A DNA stretch of 41,554 bases from NCBI GenBank assembly GCA_964602485.1, contig CAZRQU010000008.1, forward strand, positions 1-41,554. Reading direction: 5' to 3'. Shown here piece after piece: positions 14,696 through 23,663 of this stretch. The notes beneath the pieces are model-generated. The model was given only the letters and a program-made list of their open reading frames with translations, was not told the origin of the DNA and did no database searches. A program made the translations under genes and the position numbers. Numbering within the stretch: position 1 is the stretch's first letter; every line of letters starts with the position of its first letter. The stretch comes from WJLG01 sp964602485. GTDB taxonomy: Bacteria; Patescibacteriota; Patescibacteriia; Patescibacteriales; WJLG01.

Positions 14696-15910
14696 ATGCC
14701 CAGAAAGAAGAAAAAACAAAAAAGACATCCCTTACTACACGAATTCATCCCCAAGATCCTGATGTATTCTTTTATAGTGATAGCGGCTGTCCAGGCGGTC
14801 AGTTCTGTTTATCTATCCATGTCTCCGGAATACATAAACGCGGCCGAAGAGATCGACCTGAATGTATCCATAGGCGGGACTGAATCCATCAAGGTTGGTT
14901 CTGAAGTGGGAACCAAGGCCATAGCGGACTATATACAAATAATATATAAATATGCTATCGGCGTGGTCGGAATTATCGCGGCCGTGGTCCTGATGTGGGG
15001 CGGGGTCGTTTGGCTGACTGCCGGAGGCAATGCTTCCCGGGTCGGCGAAGCCAAAGCCTGGATAGGAGCGGCCTTGACCGGGCTGGTCCTGGCCCTAGGC
15101 TCTTATATGATACTTTATCAGGTCAATCCGGATCTGGTGGCTTTCAGGACGCAAAAGATAGAAACAGTCACTAAACAAGAGACTGACAAACAAGCAGCTA
15201 AAGGTGACGGAGAAATAATTGGTAATTGCAAATCCATTTTTATAACAGATGAAAATTGGGATAAATGTGAAAATTATATGTCTTTGATAAAAGACGGTAA
15301 TGACTATTATCAATATTACACGGAAGAATCCGATAAAAACTATTGTAATACCGGAGGCAGAACAGATGATGAGGATAATTTTCTTTGTTGCTGTAAAAGC
15401 AGACAATATGCCTCAGAAGTATGCGCCGGCCTTGCTGGTCTGTGGAATTGTAAAAAATGTCCAGAGGACCTCTGGCCTGACCATTGTAAAAAATGCGATG
15501 ATTGCGTGGCCTTAGACGATGATATCGTTGTAAAAAATAGAGATAAAAGCAGTTTTGTGAATTCTGATCTTAATTCTGCCTTAAAAGAAGCTCTTCAAAA
15601 CACAAAAAACGCTGGAACACCGGAAACCCTAGACTGGCGAATAACCGAAGCCTGGCCGCCGACCGTAGCTCACAAAAGCTCAGCTCAATATGACGGAAAT
15701 TCTGTAGATGTCGGATTCGTCAATGCGAACTATAACAAAACTAACGTCCAAGCATTCCTACAATCCTTTGACGACGCCGGATTAAGGGCAGTTTATGAAT
15801 GTGCTGGAGCTGGATGTTGCGCTAACGCCGGTCTAAGCGCCACTGATTCTAATTGCTGGGAAGACACCGGCAATCACATAACCGGCTCTCATTTCAGTGT
15901 TTATCAGTGA
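14696..15910 (+). CDS. Pilin-like (TrbC/VirB2-type) membrane protein with Cys-rich and degenerate M15-peptidase-like C-terminus
   Basis: The 404-aa product has a basic N-terminus, a TM or signal segment (about 20-42), and then two TM helices (about 82-103 and 117-140) separated by a short loop with GGVVWLTAGGNASRVGEAK. This matches the small type IV secretion pilin-like proteins common in Patescibacteria. A Cys-rich middle (about 175-265, CC, CxxC and CxxCxxC patterns) follows. The final 120 residues resemble VanY/M15 zinc peptidases: SAQYDGNSVD fits the SxHxxGxAxD motif but with Gln for His, and the end GSHFSV has only one His of the expected pair. Zinc catalysis is therefore doubtful. It might build a surface structure stabilised by disulfides. 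Confidence 0.65.
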   Translation: MPRKKKKQKRHPLLHEFIPKILMYSFIVIAAVQAVSSVYLSMSPEYINAAEEIDLNVSIGGTESIKVGSEVGTKAIADYIQIIYKYAIGVVGIIAAVVLMWGGVVWLTAGGNASRVGEAKAWIGAALTGLVLALGSYMILYQVNPDLVAFRTQKIETVTKQETDKQAAKGDGEIIGNCKSIFITDENWDKCENYMSLIKDGNDYYQYYTEESDKNYCNTGGRTDDEDNFLCCCKSRQYASEVCAGLAGLWNCKKCPEDLWPDHCKKCDDCVALDDDIVVKNRDKSSFVNSDLNSALKEALQNTKNAGTPETLDWRITEAWPPTVAHKSSAQYDGNSVDVGFVNANYNKTNVQAFLQSFDDAGLRAVYECAGAGCCANAGLSATDSNCWEDTGNHITGSHFSVYQ

Positions 15911-15941
15911 CCGCTACCCTTTGTATCAAATATTATATATA

Positions 15942-15970
15942 AAAATAGCAAGCATATCGCTTGCTATTTT
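15942..15970. terminator. Bidirectional terminator between convergent genes
   Basis: A perfect 12-bp stem, AAAATAGCAAGC with GCTTGCTATTTT, and a 5-nt loop. The A-rich arm on one side and T-rich arm on the other let it work for the plus-strand gene ending at 15910 and for rnhA ending at 16024 on the minus strand. Confidence 0.85.
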
Positions 15971-15974
15971 GTTA

Positions 15975-16005
15975 ATTGCTCCGGCCTAAAAGACGCGGAG
16001 CTTGA
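15975..16005 (-). other. Hairpin module related to the infA-rpmJ spacer hairpins
   Basis: On the minus strand: GTCAAGCTCCG, an 11-12 nt loop containing CTTTTAG, then CGGAGCAATT, followed a few bases on by the AAAATA terminator stem. The same two-part order occurs at 38580-38640. Confidence 0.5.
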
Positions 16006-16023
16006 CCGCTAAAAAAACGCTTC

Positions 16024-16434
16024 TTACTTTTTTCTGTCCATAGCCAAATTGGCCAACTTATCCGCCTCTTTGTTCATCTCGCGTCTAACATGGCTATAAG
16101 TGACCTTTTTGAAATCCAAAGAAGAATTATATATCTTGACGAACAATGGTTGAAGATCCTTGTTCTTGACCTTATACTCCCCTTTTAACTGCTTGACCAC
16201 CAATTCGCTGTCCAGATAGAATTCCAATTCACTGGCGCCTATCTCTTTGGCTTTTTCATAAGCGGCTATCACCGCCCTATACTCAGCCTGGTTATTGGTG
16301 GTTTCGCCGATATACTCGGATACTTCGGCCATGATCTGGCCTTGTTCATCCTTGATAACAGCCCCGATGCCGGCCGGACCGGGATTGCCCCTAGCTCCAC
16401 CGTCGGTATGGATCATTAACTTTCTATTATCCAT
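16024..16434 (-). CDS. rnhA: Ribonuclease HI family protein
   Basis: A 136-aa RNase H-fold protein with the acidic catalytic set: Asp11 (in HTDGGARGNPGPAG), Glu51 (NNQAEYRA), Asp75 (YLDSELVV) and Asp125 (KEADKLAN). It lacks the basic protrusion of E. coli RNase HI and so matches the compact archaeal/Gram-positive-type group, which degrades RNA in RNA/DNA hybrids. It is downstream of recJ in the same direction, with an 83-bp heptamer spacer between. Confidence 0.92.
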   Translation of the reverse strand: MDNRKLMIHTDGGARGNPGPAGIGAVIKDEQGQIMAEVSEYIGETTNNQAEYRAVIAAYEKAKEIGASELEFYLDSELVVKQLKGEYKVKNKDLQPLFVKIYNSSLDFKKVTYSHVRREMNKEADKLANLAMDRKK

Positions 16435-16440
16435 AAAAAA

Positions 16441-16521
16441 TCAAAAGTCAAAATGAAAAATTATGAAATCCGCCTATGGCGGAAATTTATCAAATTTTCC
16501 ATTTTGAGATTTTCATTTTAA
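16441..16521. repeat. Heptamer array with hairpin between recJ and rnhA
   Basis: 7-bp units such as ATCAAAA, GTCAAAA, TGAAAAA, TTATGAA flank a TCCGCCTATGGCGGA hairpin (16469-16483), then ATTTTCC, ATTTTGA, GATTTTC, ATTTTAA (16494-16521). The recJ stop codon at 16518-16520 is in the last unit. Confidence 0.7.
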
Positions 16522-18218
16522 ATTAATTTAATGTCTATTATTTTAGCCTGTACTTCCGACCGGCCGTTGAACTCATTTATTCCAACCGTATAGACCACAT
16601 CCACTTTATCCCCTATCTTATAATTGGAAAAGTTATCAGCCTTACCAAAAGCCAAGGCCCAAATACCATTAAAACGCATTTTTATATGCTGGTCATCTGA
16701 ACCCATTTTTACAATATCTCTTATTTGCACATCTTGACTCAAGAATTTAGGCTCCGGATTCTTCTGTCCGAAAGGAGCCATGTCGTTTATCTTATTAACG
16801 AATCTTTTATTTACCTCTTTTACATCTATTCTAGTATCTACTTTTATCTTAGGCTTTAATTCCACACTTCTCAAATCTCTGGCAGCCACTTTACTGATCA
16901 TTTCCGTGAAATCATCTATTTTACCTTCTTCTATGGAAAGTCCACAAGCTTTAGCGTGGCCTCCGCTTTTCAAAAGCACCTTTTTGCATTCTTCCAAAGC
17001 TTCGGCCAAATTGAATTCATCTATACTTCTGCCCGATCCTTTCCATTCATCAGCTCCTTTGGTTATAACTATACAAGGCTTGTAGTATCTTTCAGTAATG
17101 CGTCCAGCCACCAGACCGACTATTCCCTCATTAAAGGGATCTTTAGCGTTAGCGACCCCAACCACTATCTTTTTATCCTCTTGTTCTCTTAACTGTTCCT
17201 CCACCGCCGATACGGCCTCTTCGGTCAATTTCTGCCGAGCAACATTCTTTTCATTGAGATCTTCGGCCAATCTTTTGCATTCGTTCCTGTTCTTGGAAAT
17301 TAGGAGTTCAAAAGCGGCCATGGCTGACGCCATTCGACTGGAAGCATTTAGACGGGGAGCTATCTGAAAACCGATATTCCAAGCCTTGATGGTCCTTTTA
17401 TCTATGCCTGCCGATCTTATCAACTCCTGCAAACCGACTCTTCTAGTGTTATTAACGATCTTCAAACCCTCTTTGACAAGAATATGATTCTCTCCCAAAA
17501 GAACCATGCAATCGGCCACGGTGCCAATAGCCACTAGATCCAAGGATCTTTTAGCTAAAGTATCCTTTTGTTGTTTGGGTATCTTGGAGTTCTCTATCAA
17601 GGCCTGAGCAAACTTAAAAGCCACTCCAACGCCAGCCAGACTATCAGTTGGGTATCTTTCTCCTTTGACCTGCGGGTCTATAATAAGACAATCCGGCAGA
17701 TCGGAGCTTTTTTCTGGGGCCGGGTGATGGTCGGTAACTATTACATCTATTCCTTTATCTTTCGCGAATTCTATCTCCTCTTTATTACGGATCCCATTGT
17801 CAACGGTAATTATCAAGCTTGGTTTCTTTTTTATCACCTTTTTCAAGCCTTCAATACTCATGCCATATCCTTCCTTTATCCTGTCCGGGATATACACAAA
17901 ACAATCAGCTTTAAAAAGAGTTAAAAGTTCATATAAAAGAGCTGAAGAAGTTATGCCATCAGCATCATAATCACCATAGATACATATTCTTTCTCCATTT
18001 TTTATCTTTTCAATAACCATCTCGACCGCCTCTTTCATATTATTGAACAAAAACGGGTCTATAAGATCGTTAAAATCTCCTTTTAAAAAATTTTCTATTT
18101 CTTCTTTCTTCTTTATCCCCCTATTATAAAGTATCTGCAAAACCGCCGGATCCACATCCGGGTTATCTTTAATGAAGCTATCCTTTATCTTTGGGGCTAC
18201 TTGCCAAAGTTTATCCAT
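16518..18218 (-). CDS. recJ: Single-stranded-DNA-specific exonuclease RecJ
   Basis: A 5'-3' ssDNA exonuclease of the DHH superfamily used in recombination and mismatch or base excision repair. The 566-aa product has ICIYGDYDADGITSS near residues 78-92, VTDHHPAP near 157, a DHHA1 domain with GRSIDEFNLAEAL and GGHAKACGLS (about 380-410), and a C-terminal OB-like domain. I place the start at the ATG at 18218 (MDKLWQVAPKIKDS), because the 15 codons that could precede it are encoded by GATCxAA heptamers of the spacer. Length is typical of a compact RecJ. Confidence 0.95.
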   Translation of the reverse strand: MDKLWQVAPKIKDSFIKDNPDVDPAVLQILYNRGIKKKEEIENFLKGDFNDLIDPFLFNNMKEAVEMVIEKIKNGERICIYGDYDADGITSSALLYELLTLFKADCFVYIPDRIKEGYGMSIEGLKKVIKKKPSLIITVDNGIRNKEEIEFAKDKGIDVIVTDHHPAPEKSSDLPDCLIIDPQVKGERYPTDSLAGVGVAFKFAQALIENSKIPKQQKDTLAKRSLDLVAIGTVADCMVLLGENHILVKEGLKIVNNTRRVGLQELIRSAGIDKRTIKAWNIGFQIAPRLNASSRMASAMAAFELLISKNRNECKRLAEDLNEKNVARQKLTEEAVSAVEEQLREQEDKKIVVGVANAKDPFNEGIVGLVAGRITERYYKPCIVITKGADEWKGSGRSIDEFNLAEALEECKKVLLKSGGHAKACGLSIEEGKIDDFTEMISKVAARDLRSVELKPKIKVDTRIDVKEVNKRFVNKINDMAPFGQKNPEPKFLSQDVQIRDIVKMGSDDQHIKMRFNGIWALAFGKADNFSNYKIGDKVDVVYTVGINEFNGRSEVQAKIIDIKLI

Positions 18219-18262
18219 ATTTCGATCATTAATTCTCGATCTTTGATCTTCGATCAAAAACA
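18219..18262. repeat. GATC-containing heptamers upstream of recJ
   Basis: On the minus strand, units GATCGAA, GATCAAA, GATCGAG run in a 7-bp register just before the recJ ATG. They create a spurious in-frame extension of recJ. Repeated GATC sites would be clustered Dam-type methylation targets if such an enzyme existed here; none is in the window. Confidence 0.6.
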
Positions 18263-18296
18263 ATTAAAGGCTAAAGATCGCAAACCAATGATCAGC

Positions 18297-18395
18297 TTAC
18301 ATAAAGGCATAACCAACCGTCCAAATTATCATTGAGAATATAATGATAATGGAAGTTATAGCCCAAAATATCCTTAAAGCGGTTCTTTTTTTCAT
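18297..18395 (-). CDS. 32-aa single-pass membrane peptide
   Basis: An ATG-to-TAA frame encoding 32 residues: a basic head (MKKRTALR) followed by a long hydrophobic stretch (IFWAITSIIIIFSMIIW) and a short tail. This is the form of a real one-TM micropeptide with an inside-positive N-terminus. It lies between lepA (83 bp upstream) and recJ (78 bp downstream), in the same direction. No function can be assigned. The positive-inside pattern makes chance unlikely but does not exclude it. Confidence 0.6.
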   Translation of the reverse strand: MKKRTALRIFWAITSIIIIFSMIIWTVGYAFM

Positions 18396-18478
18396 GTATA
18401 TAAATTTAAAATGGAAAATTTATGAATTCCGTCCACCCAAGGCGGACCCCATAATTTTTAATTTTAAGATCTCTATTT

Positions 18479-20260
18479 TTACTTTTTTAGTATTTTTACA
18501 AATGCTTCGGGCGGTATCTCTACCGAGCCTTTACCGGCGCTCATCATCTTCTTCTTACCCTTCTTCTGTTTTTCCAAGAGTTTTCTTTTACGGCTGACAT
18601 CACCACCATAAAGCTTGGCAGTCACATCTTTCCTTAAAGCGGAAAGTCTTTCAGAAGCCACTATCTTACCACCAACCGCTGCTTGAAGCTTCAAAACGAA
18701 CATTTGCTTGGGCATATTCTCTTTAAGGATCTTGACTATCTCTTTGCCCTGATGATAAGCGTCATCTTTATAAACTATGGTCGAAAGAGCTTCAACCGGC
18801 TCTTCAGCCACCAGTATGTCCATTTTGACCACATCTGCCTGCCGATATTCGGAATATTCATAGTTTATAGAAGCGTAGCCGGAAGAAACGCTTTTTATCT
18901 TGTCATAAAAATCCGTCAAAATGCCGGCCATAGGCATATCATAATGAAGTATGGCCCGCGACTGGTCTATATACTCCGTATTCTTATAAACGCCTTTCTT
19001 GGACTGGGCCACTTCCATTATATTGCCGATGAATTCCTGTGGCATAATGATATCCAGATTAACCCATGGCTCCTCTATTTTATCTATTTCTGTTGGATCC
19101 GGCATCTTTTGCGGGGTCCTTATTACGATCTCTTCGCCATTCTTCTTGTATATCTTATAAGCAACCGAAGGGATAGTGACGATCAGATCAAGCTGGTACT
19201 CACGCCTTAATCTCTCTTGGAATATTTCCAAATGAAGCAAGCCCAAAAAACCGCATCTAAAACCAAGCCCCAAAGCCTCTGATCTTTCCGGTTCGAAAGA
19301 CAAGGAAGCGTCGTTCAATTTCAATTTCTGTATGGCTTCGCGTAGATCCTCATACTCACTACCCTCTTTGGGGAAAATTCCGGCAAACACCATCGGTTTG
19401 ACCTCTTCGTATCCTTTTAATGGTTCTACTTGTTCAGCTTCTTTCTTTATGGTTATGGTGTCCCCCACTGAGCACTCGGAAACTTCTTTAAAACCAGTAA
19501 CGATATACCCGACCTCTCCGGCTGACAACTCTCCGGTTGGTTTATAATCAGGGCTAAAAACACCTATATCAAGGATCTCGCTCTCGGCCCCGGTAGCGAA
19601 AAGCTTTATTCTATCGCCCTTCCTTAAGAGTCCGTCGACCATACGCACATAAGCCACCACCCCTTTGTATTCATCATAATTGGAATCGAAGATCAAGGCT
19701 CTGGGCGTACTCTCCTTATCTGCCGAAGGCGGAGGAGTTTTGGATATTATCTGTTTTAAAAGAGTTTCTACGCCTTCTCCGGTTTTGGCTGATGTTGAAA
19801 CTATCTCATCCTCTTGGCAGCCCAAGAGCTTGACCATCTCGTTCTTGACCTTAGGCACATCGGCTGCCGGAAGATCTATTTTATTTATAACCGGAATTAT
19901 CTCCAGGTCCTGCTCCATGGCCAGATAAAGGTTGGCTAATGTCTGAGCTTGTATCCCCTGTGTAGCATCCACCAAAAGCACAGCCGCTTCAACTGCCGCC
20001 AAAGAACGGGAAACCTCATAAGTAAAATCGACGTGGCCCGGGGTATCTATCAAATTCAAAATATACCCGTCATATTTCATGGTGACGGGCTGTAATTTTA
20101 TGGTTATCCCTCTTTCTCTTTCTATATCCATTCGGTCAAGCAACTGGTCTTTCATCTTTCTCTCTTCCACAGTTTTGGTCTTTTCCAGCATGCGGTCGGA
20201 CAAAGTGGATTTCCCATGATCTATATGGGCAATTATGCAAAAATTGCGAATGTTATTCAT
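18479..20260 (-). CDS. lepA: Elongation factor 4 (LepA), ribosome-associated GTPase
   Basis: A 593-aa translational GTPase of normal length. It has G1 AHIDHGKST (near residue 10), G2 RGITIK, G3 DTPGH, G4 NKIDLP, domains II and III, an EF-G-like domain V, and the LepA-specific C-terminal domain including YGGDVSRKRKLLEKQKKGKKKMMSAG. LepA acts on the ribosome during elongation or assembly. Its start at 20260 (MNNIRNFCIIAHIDHGKST) gives the family-typical N-terminus. It follows murJ by 121 bp that contain 8-bp repeats. Confidence 0.97.
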   Translation of the reverse strand: MNNIRNFCIIAHIDHGKSTLSDRMLEKTKTVEERKMKDQLLDRMDIERERGITIKLQPVTMKYDGYILNLIDTPGHVDFTYEVSRSLAAVEAAVLLVDATQGIQAQTLANLYLAMEQDLEIIPVINKIDLPAADVPKVKNEMVKLLGCQEDEIVSTSAKTGEGVETLLKQIISKTPPPSADKESTPRALIFDSNYDEYKGVVAYVRMVDGLLRKGDRIKLFATGAESEILDIGVFSPDYKPTGELSAGEVGYIVTGFKEVSECSVGDTITIKKEAEQVEPLKGYEEVKPMVFAGIFPKEGSEYEDLREAIQKLKLNDASLSFEPERSEALGLGFRCGFLGLLHLEIFQERLRREYQLDLIVTIPSVAYKIYKKNGEEIVIRTPQKMPDPTEIDKIEEPWVNLDIIMPQEFIGNIMEVAQSKKGVYKNTEYIDQSRAILHYDMPMAGILTDFYDKIKSVSSGYASINYEYSEYRQADVVKMDILVAEEPVEALSTIVYKDDAYHQGKEIVKILKENMPKQMFVLKLQAAVGGKIVASERLSALRKDVTAKLYGGDVSRKRKLLEKQKKGKKKMMSAGKGSVEIPPEAFVKILKK

Positions 20261-20274
20261 AAAAAATAATGGTC

Positions 20275-20346
20275 AAATCGCCATATCGCCAAATTGTTAA
20301 ACATTAAATTTAGCAATTTAACAATATAACAATTTAGCCATTTCAA
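20275..20346. repeat. Octamer array between murJ and lepA
   Basis: ATCGCCAT, ATCGCCAA, ATTGTTAA, ACATTAAA, TTTAGCAA, TTTAACAA, TATAACAA, TTTAGCCA: eight 8-bp units in register. The AACAATTT type also occurs after porB and at the right end of the window. Confidence 0.75.
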
Positions 20347-20381
20347 GACTATATTCTAACTTTTTTGATGTTTTTAGTCAA

Positions 20382-22022
20382 CTAAACATTTTCTATGCTG
20401 GAAATCTTGTCCTTTGGCTTTACTTTGAACAATTTTCTCTTCACTGAAGACCAAAAACTAAACAATTCCTCTGACCCCAAAAGAAAACACATAAAGACAT
20501 AAACCAAAATACCGGACGATCCGGCCACTGCACCCTGGGAAAAAACGCCAAAGAATCTACTCATATCTATGAATGGCCAGATAGCCACTTTCATTATCTG
20601 CACCGCGAAACCGGCAGCTATAGCGGCTAGGGAGAATTTGGCCACCGATATCAATATTCTGGATTCATCCATACCGCCCATGACAAAATGTAAGCTAAGC
20701 CACAATATGACGAAGTTTATTATATTGGAGATCGAAAAAGCCAAAGCCAATCCAGCCACCCCGAGCTTGGGGGCTAGTATCAAAGAAAGTGCTATATTGG
20801 ACGCAACTGAAAAGAACCCTATCAAGAAAGGCGTTTTAGAATCGTGTCTGGCATAGAACATCCTTATCAACAAAGGAATGGTGGCTTGAGCAAAAAGACT
20901 CAAAGCAAAAGCCCCAAGAGTATCCATGGTCAAAATAGTATCCTCCCAATCGAATTTACCTGTGCCTAGTATGACCCTTATTATTTGGGCGCGTAAAGTT
21001 ATCAACAGGACTGTTGAAGGTACTATGAAAAAGAGTATCTGCCTGAAGGTGTTGGAAAAATTCCTGATGATCCCCTTTTTATCATTTGCTAAACGGGACA
21101 AAGTCGGGAAAGCAGCGATAGCAAAAGACACACCGAATATGCTTATAGGAAAAGCTTGAAGATTATTGGCTAAATTGAAAATAGCTAAAGACCCGGCCAT
21201 CAATCCGCTGGCGATAATGGTTATAACCACTAGATTAAGCTGAACGACCGCTAAGCTCAATGTTCTGGGGACCATCATTCTTATTAATTTTCTCAAATTA
21301 GGATCTTTCAAATTCAAAAAAGGTTTATACTTAAAACCTAGTTTTAACACCATAGGCAATTGAACCGCCATATGTAAGGCCGTTCCCAAAACTACGCCCC
21401 AAGCCAGCCCGTAAATACCCCAAACAGGAGCAAAGAATACCGCTCCGATTATAATACCCGTGTTGTAAAGGACCGGGGCTAAAGAGTAAACAAAAAAACG
21501 TTTAAAAGATTGGAGCACTCCCGATAGTATACTGGAAATTCCTAAAAATATCGGGGATAAGAACATTATCCTGGTAAGATCGGCTGTGGATCCTTTTAAC
21601 TCTGGAGAGAAACCCGGGGCTATAAGATCCATCAAGGGCCTGGCAAAGATAATACCAAACACAGAAAAAATACTCAGCACGACTATTAGGATATTCATTA
21701 TGTTGCTCACCAGATCCCAAGCCTTCTTGCTTTCAGAGGCCGGAGAACAAGCTCTATCATCACATTTCATATCCTTTATCAGTCCGGTAAATATGGGGAT
21801 GAACCCGGCCGACAATGCTCCCAATACTAAAAGATTAAAAAGTAGATCAGGGATCCTAAAAGCGGCGTAATACACATCCAAAGTCTCTCCCGCCCCAAAT
21901 CTATCAGCCAATATACGGTCCCTTACTATGCCTAGCAATTTGCTAACCAAAGAAGAAGCGGCCACTAAAACAGCGGCTACTGTTATGCTGTTTATCTGTT
22001 TGTTGAACAATCTTCTTATCAT
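20382..22022 (-). CDS. murJ: Lipid II flippase MurJ
   Basis: A 546-aa MOP-superfamily protein with about 14 hydrophobic segments, which flips lipid II across the membrane during peptidoglycan synthesis. The N-terminus ITVAAVLVAASSLVSKLLGIVRDRILADRFGAGETLDVYYAAFRIPD is a clear MurJ signature, with the Arg-Asp loop (VRD). The gap to the upstream glycosyltransferase/TPR gene is only 6 bp (22023-22028), so the two are probably cotranscribed. The C-terminal tail is basic (VKRKLFKVKPKDK). Confidence 0.92.
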   Translation of the reverse strand: MIRRLFNKQINSITVAAVLVAASSLVSKLLGIVRDRILADRFGAGETLDVYYAAFRIPDLLFNLLVLGALSAGFIPIFTGLIKDMKCDDRACSPASESKKAWDLVSNIMNILIVVLSIFSVFGIIFARPLMDLIAPGFSPELKGSTADLTRIMFLSPIFLGISSILSGVLQSFKRFFVYSLAPVLYNTGIIIGAVFFAPVWGIYGLAWGVVLGTALHMAVQLPMVLKLGFKYKPFLNLKDPNLRKLIRMMVPRTLSLAVVQLNLVVITIIASGLMAGSLAIFNLANNLQAFPISIFGVSFAIAAFPTLSRLANDKKGIIRNFSNTFRQILFFIVPSTVLLITLRAQIIRVILGTGKFDWEDTILTMDTLGAFALSLFAQATIPLLIRMFYARHDSKTPFLIGFFSVASNIALSLILAPKLGVAGLALAFSISNIINFVILWLSLHFVMGGMDESRILISVAKFSLAAIAAGFAVQIMKVAIWPFIDMSRFFGVFSQGAVAGSSGILVYVFMCFLLGSEELFSFWSSVKRKLFKVKPKDKISSIENV

Positions 22023-22028
22023 AGATAA

Positions 22029-23633
22029 TTACTTGAAATTCTTTTCGAACTTTTCGCGAAGCTCTTCTGCTTTTTCTTTATCTCCTTTTGATATATATAA
22101 ATTATAAAGATTACCATAAGACACTCCAAATAAAGGAGACATCTCTATGGCCTTTTCGTATTCAGTTATGGCCTTTTCGTATTCTCCTAAAGCTACTAGA
22201 ACATTAGCCATATTGTGATGAACCTGCGGATATATATCCTTTATCTCTATGGCCTTTTCGTATTCAGTTATGGCCTTTTCGTATTCTCCGACACCAGCAT
22301 AAGCCATCCCTAAATTATTGCGTTGTATAAAACTGTTCGGAGTATACTTAAGATTCTTCTCATAAAAAGTTATCGGATCTTGCCAATCATTATTTCTTTT
22401 TACAGTCAAATAAGCGAATTGTAAAGAGTAGATAGCGAAGATGATCAGCAGAACGGAAGCTATTGTCTTTTTCACTTTATCCTTATTAACCTTTCCTAAC
22501 AACAAGGATATCAAACTAAAAAAAGCCAACCAAAATCCGGCCATGGGCAGATACAGCCAATGCTCATACATGGGACGATTTATAGAAAGAATATTGGTTC
22601 TTGGTAGCAGTATTATAATAAACCACAAAAAACCGAAAGTTATCAGCTTATTCTCTTTCCAAGTTTTAAAACACACGAATATCAAAATTGCCGATAACAT
22701 CAAGAATAAAGCCACTGGCCAAGACAAAAAAGATGCTACCGGCTCAACCTCTCTGGCCATATGAAGACCGGTCGGAACGAACAAAAGCTTTAAATAAGAA
22801 AGTATAACAAAGAAAAAAGTGAACAAGCGGACAAGAGGGCTGGAGTCATAAACTGTATTATGATAATCGAACAAAGTATCACCTTTGAAATCCAAAAAAG
22901 TAAAATGAAGCACAAAATACAAGGCAGATAAAGATAAAGGCAATAAAGACCTCTTTAAAACTCCCACTACTCTCTTCTTATCGATCTTCTTAATGAAAAA
23001 TACCATATCTATGAGCATGAACAAAAGAGGCAGGATGATCACTTGCTCTTTGGTCAATATACCGAGAATAAAGAATGTTATACACCAAAAATATCTGCTT
23101 TTCTTACCTTCTGGCAATGAGCGGAAGCCTATGAAGAACCAAATAGATAATAAAGAGAACAAAGTTGACAAAGGGTCAGCCCGGCCGGCCACATAGGTCA
23201 CCGCCTCGGTTTGTAAGGGGTGTATCAAAAATAATAAAGCGGCTGAAAAAGCTAAAAATCCCGATATTCCCCCTTTGCCGGAGCCGAGAGCCAATCTATT
23301 GAATATCAAAAATAAAAGCCAGGCGCAAAAGATATGGATCAAGCTGTTGGTAAAATGAAATCCAAGCGGATCAAGTCCCCAAAGATGGTGATCCAAAGCA
23401 AAACTTATCAAAAGTATAGGGCGATAATAATTAGTAACTTGTCCGGCGCCCGCTATTAGATTCTCGGTAAAGAAATTAGGTAGATATTTCCAATCCTTGA
23501 TATAGACATTTTTTACTATGGAATCGTCATCATCCCAAAAAAACTCATTATCAAAAGAATTGGCGTATATCCCCAATCCTACCACTAAGAATACTATAAA
23601 AATCAAAAGATGGTTTTTGAATAGTTCCCTCAT
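22029..23633 (-). CDS. TMTC-like membrane glycosyltransferase with C-terminal TPR repeats
   Basis: A 534-aa protein with about 10 TM segments (residues 10-415) and two to three TPR units at the C-terminus. The N-terminal luminal loop has FFWDDDDSIVKN with an acidic pair of the kind used by GT-C enzymes, and NYYRPILLISFALDHHLWGLDPLGFHFTNSLIH, found in TMTC-type O-mannosyltransferase-like proteins. It probably transfers a sugar from a polyprenyl phosphate to an envelope target, which fits the adjacent murJ. Two TPR units share a 47-bp identical DNA stretch, so they arose by recent duplication. The acceptor is unknown. Confidence 0.75.
   Translation of the reverse strand: MRELFKNHLLIFIVFLVVGLGIYANSFDNEFFWDDDDSIVKNVYIKDWKYLPNFFTENLIAGAGQVTNYYRPILLISFALDHHLWGLDPLGFHFTNSLIHIFCAWLLFLIFNRLALGSGKGGISGFLAFSAALLFLIHPLQTEAVTYVAGRADPLSTLFSLLSIWFFIGFRSLPEGKKSRYFWCITFFILGILTKEQVIILPLLFMLIDMVFFIKKIDKKRVVGVLKRSLLPLSLSALYFVLHFTFLDFKGDTLFDYHNTVYDSSPLVRLFTFFFVILSYLKLLFVPTGLHMAREVEPVASFLSWPVALFLMLSAILIFVCFKTWKENKLITFGFLWFIIILLPRTNILSINRPMYEHWLYLPMAGFWLAFFSLISLLLGKVNKDKVKKTIASVLLIIFAIYSLQFAYLTVKRNNDWQDPITFYEKNLKYTPNSFIQRNNLGMAYAGVGEYEKAITEYEKAIEIKDIYPQVHHNMANVLVALGEYEKAITEYEKAIEMSPLFGVSYGNLYNLYISKGDKEKAEELREKFEKNFK
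22141..22289. repeat. Duplicated TPR unit in the glycosyltransferase gene
   Basis: Bases 22141-22187 and 22243-22289 are identical over 47 bp at a 102-bp offset, which equals 34 codons, one TPR unit. The repeat encodes GEYEKAITEYEKAIE. Confidence 0.9.
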
Positions 23634-23663
23634 TCTCTTTCAGGTTACTAATTACAGATACTA

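Noticed and set aside
18219..18263. Extra N-terminal codons for RecJ (start at 18263)
   Set aside because: These 15 codons are encoded by GATCxAA heptamers of the spacer and are unlike RecJ N-termini; the ATG at 18218 gives a normal start.
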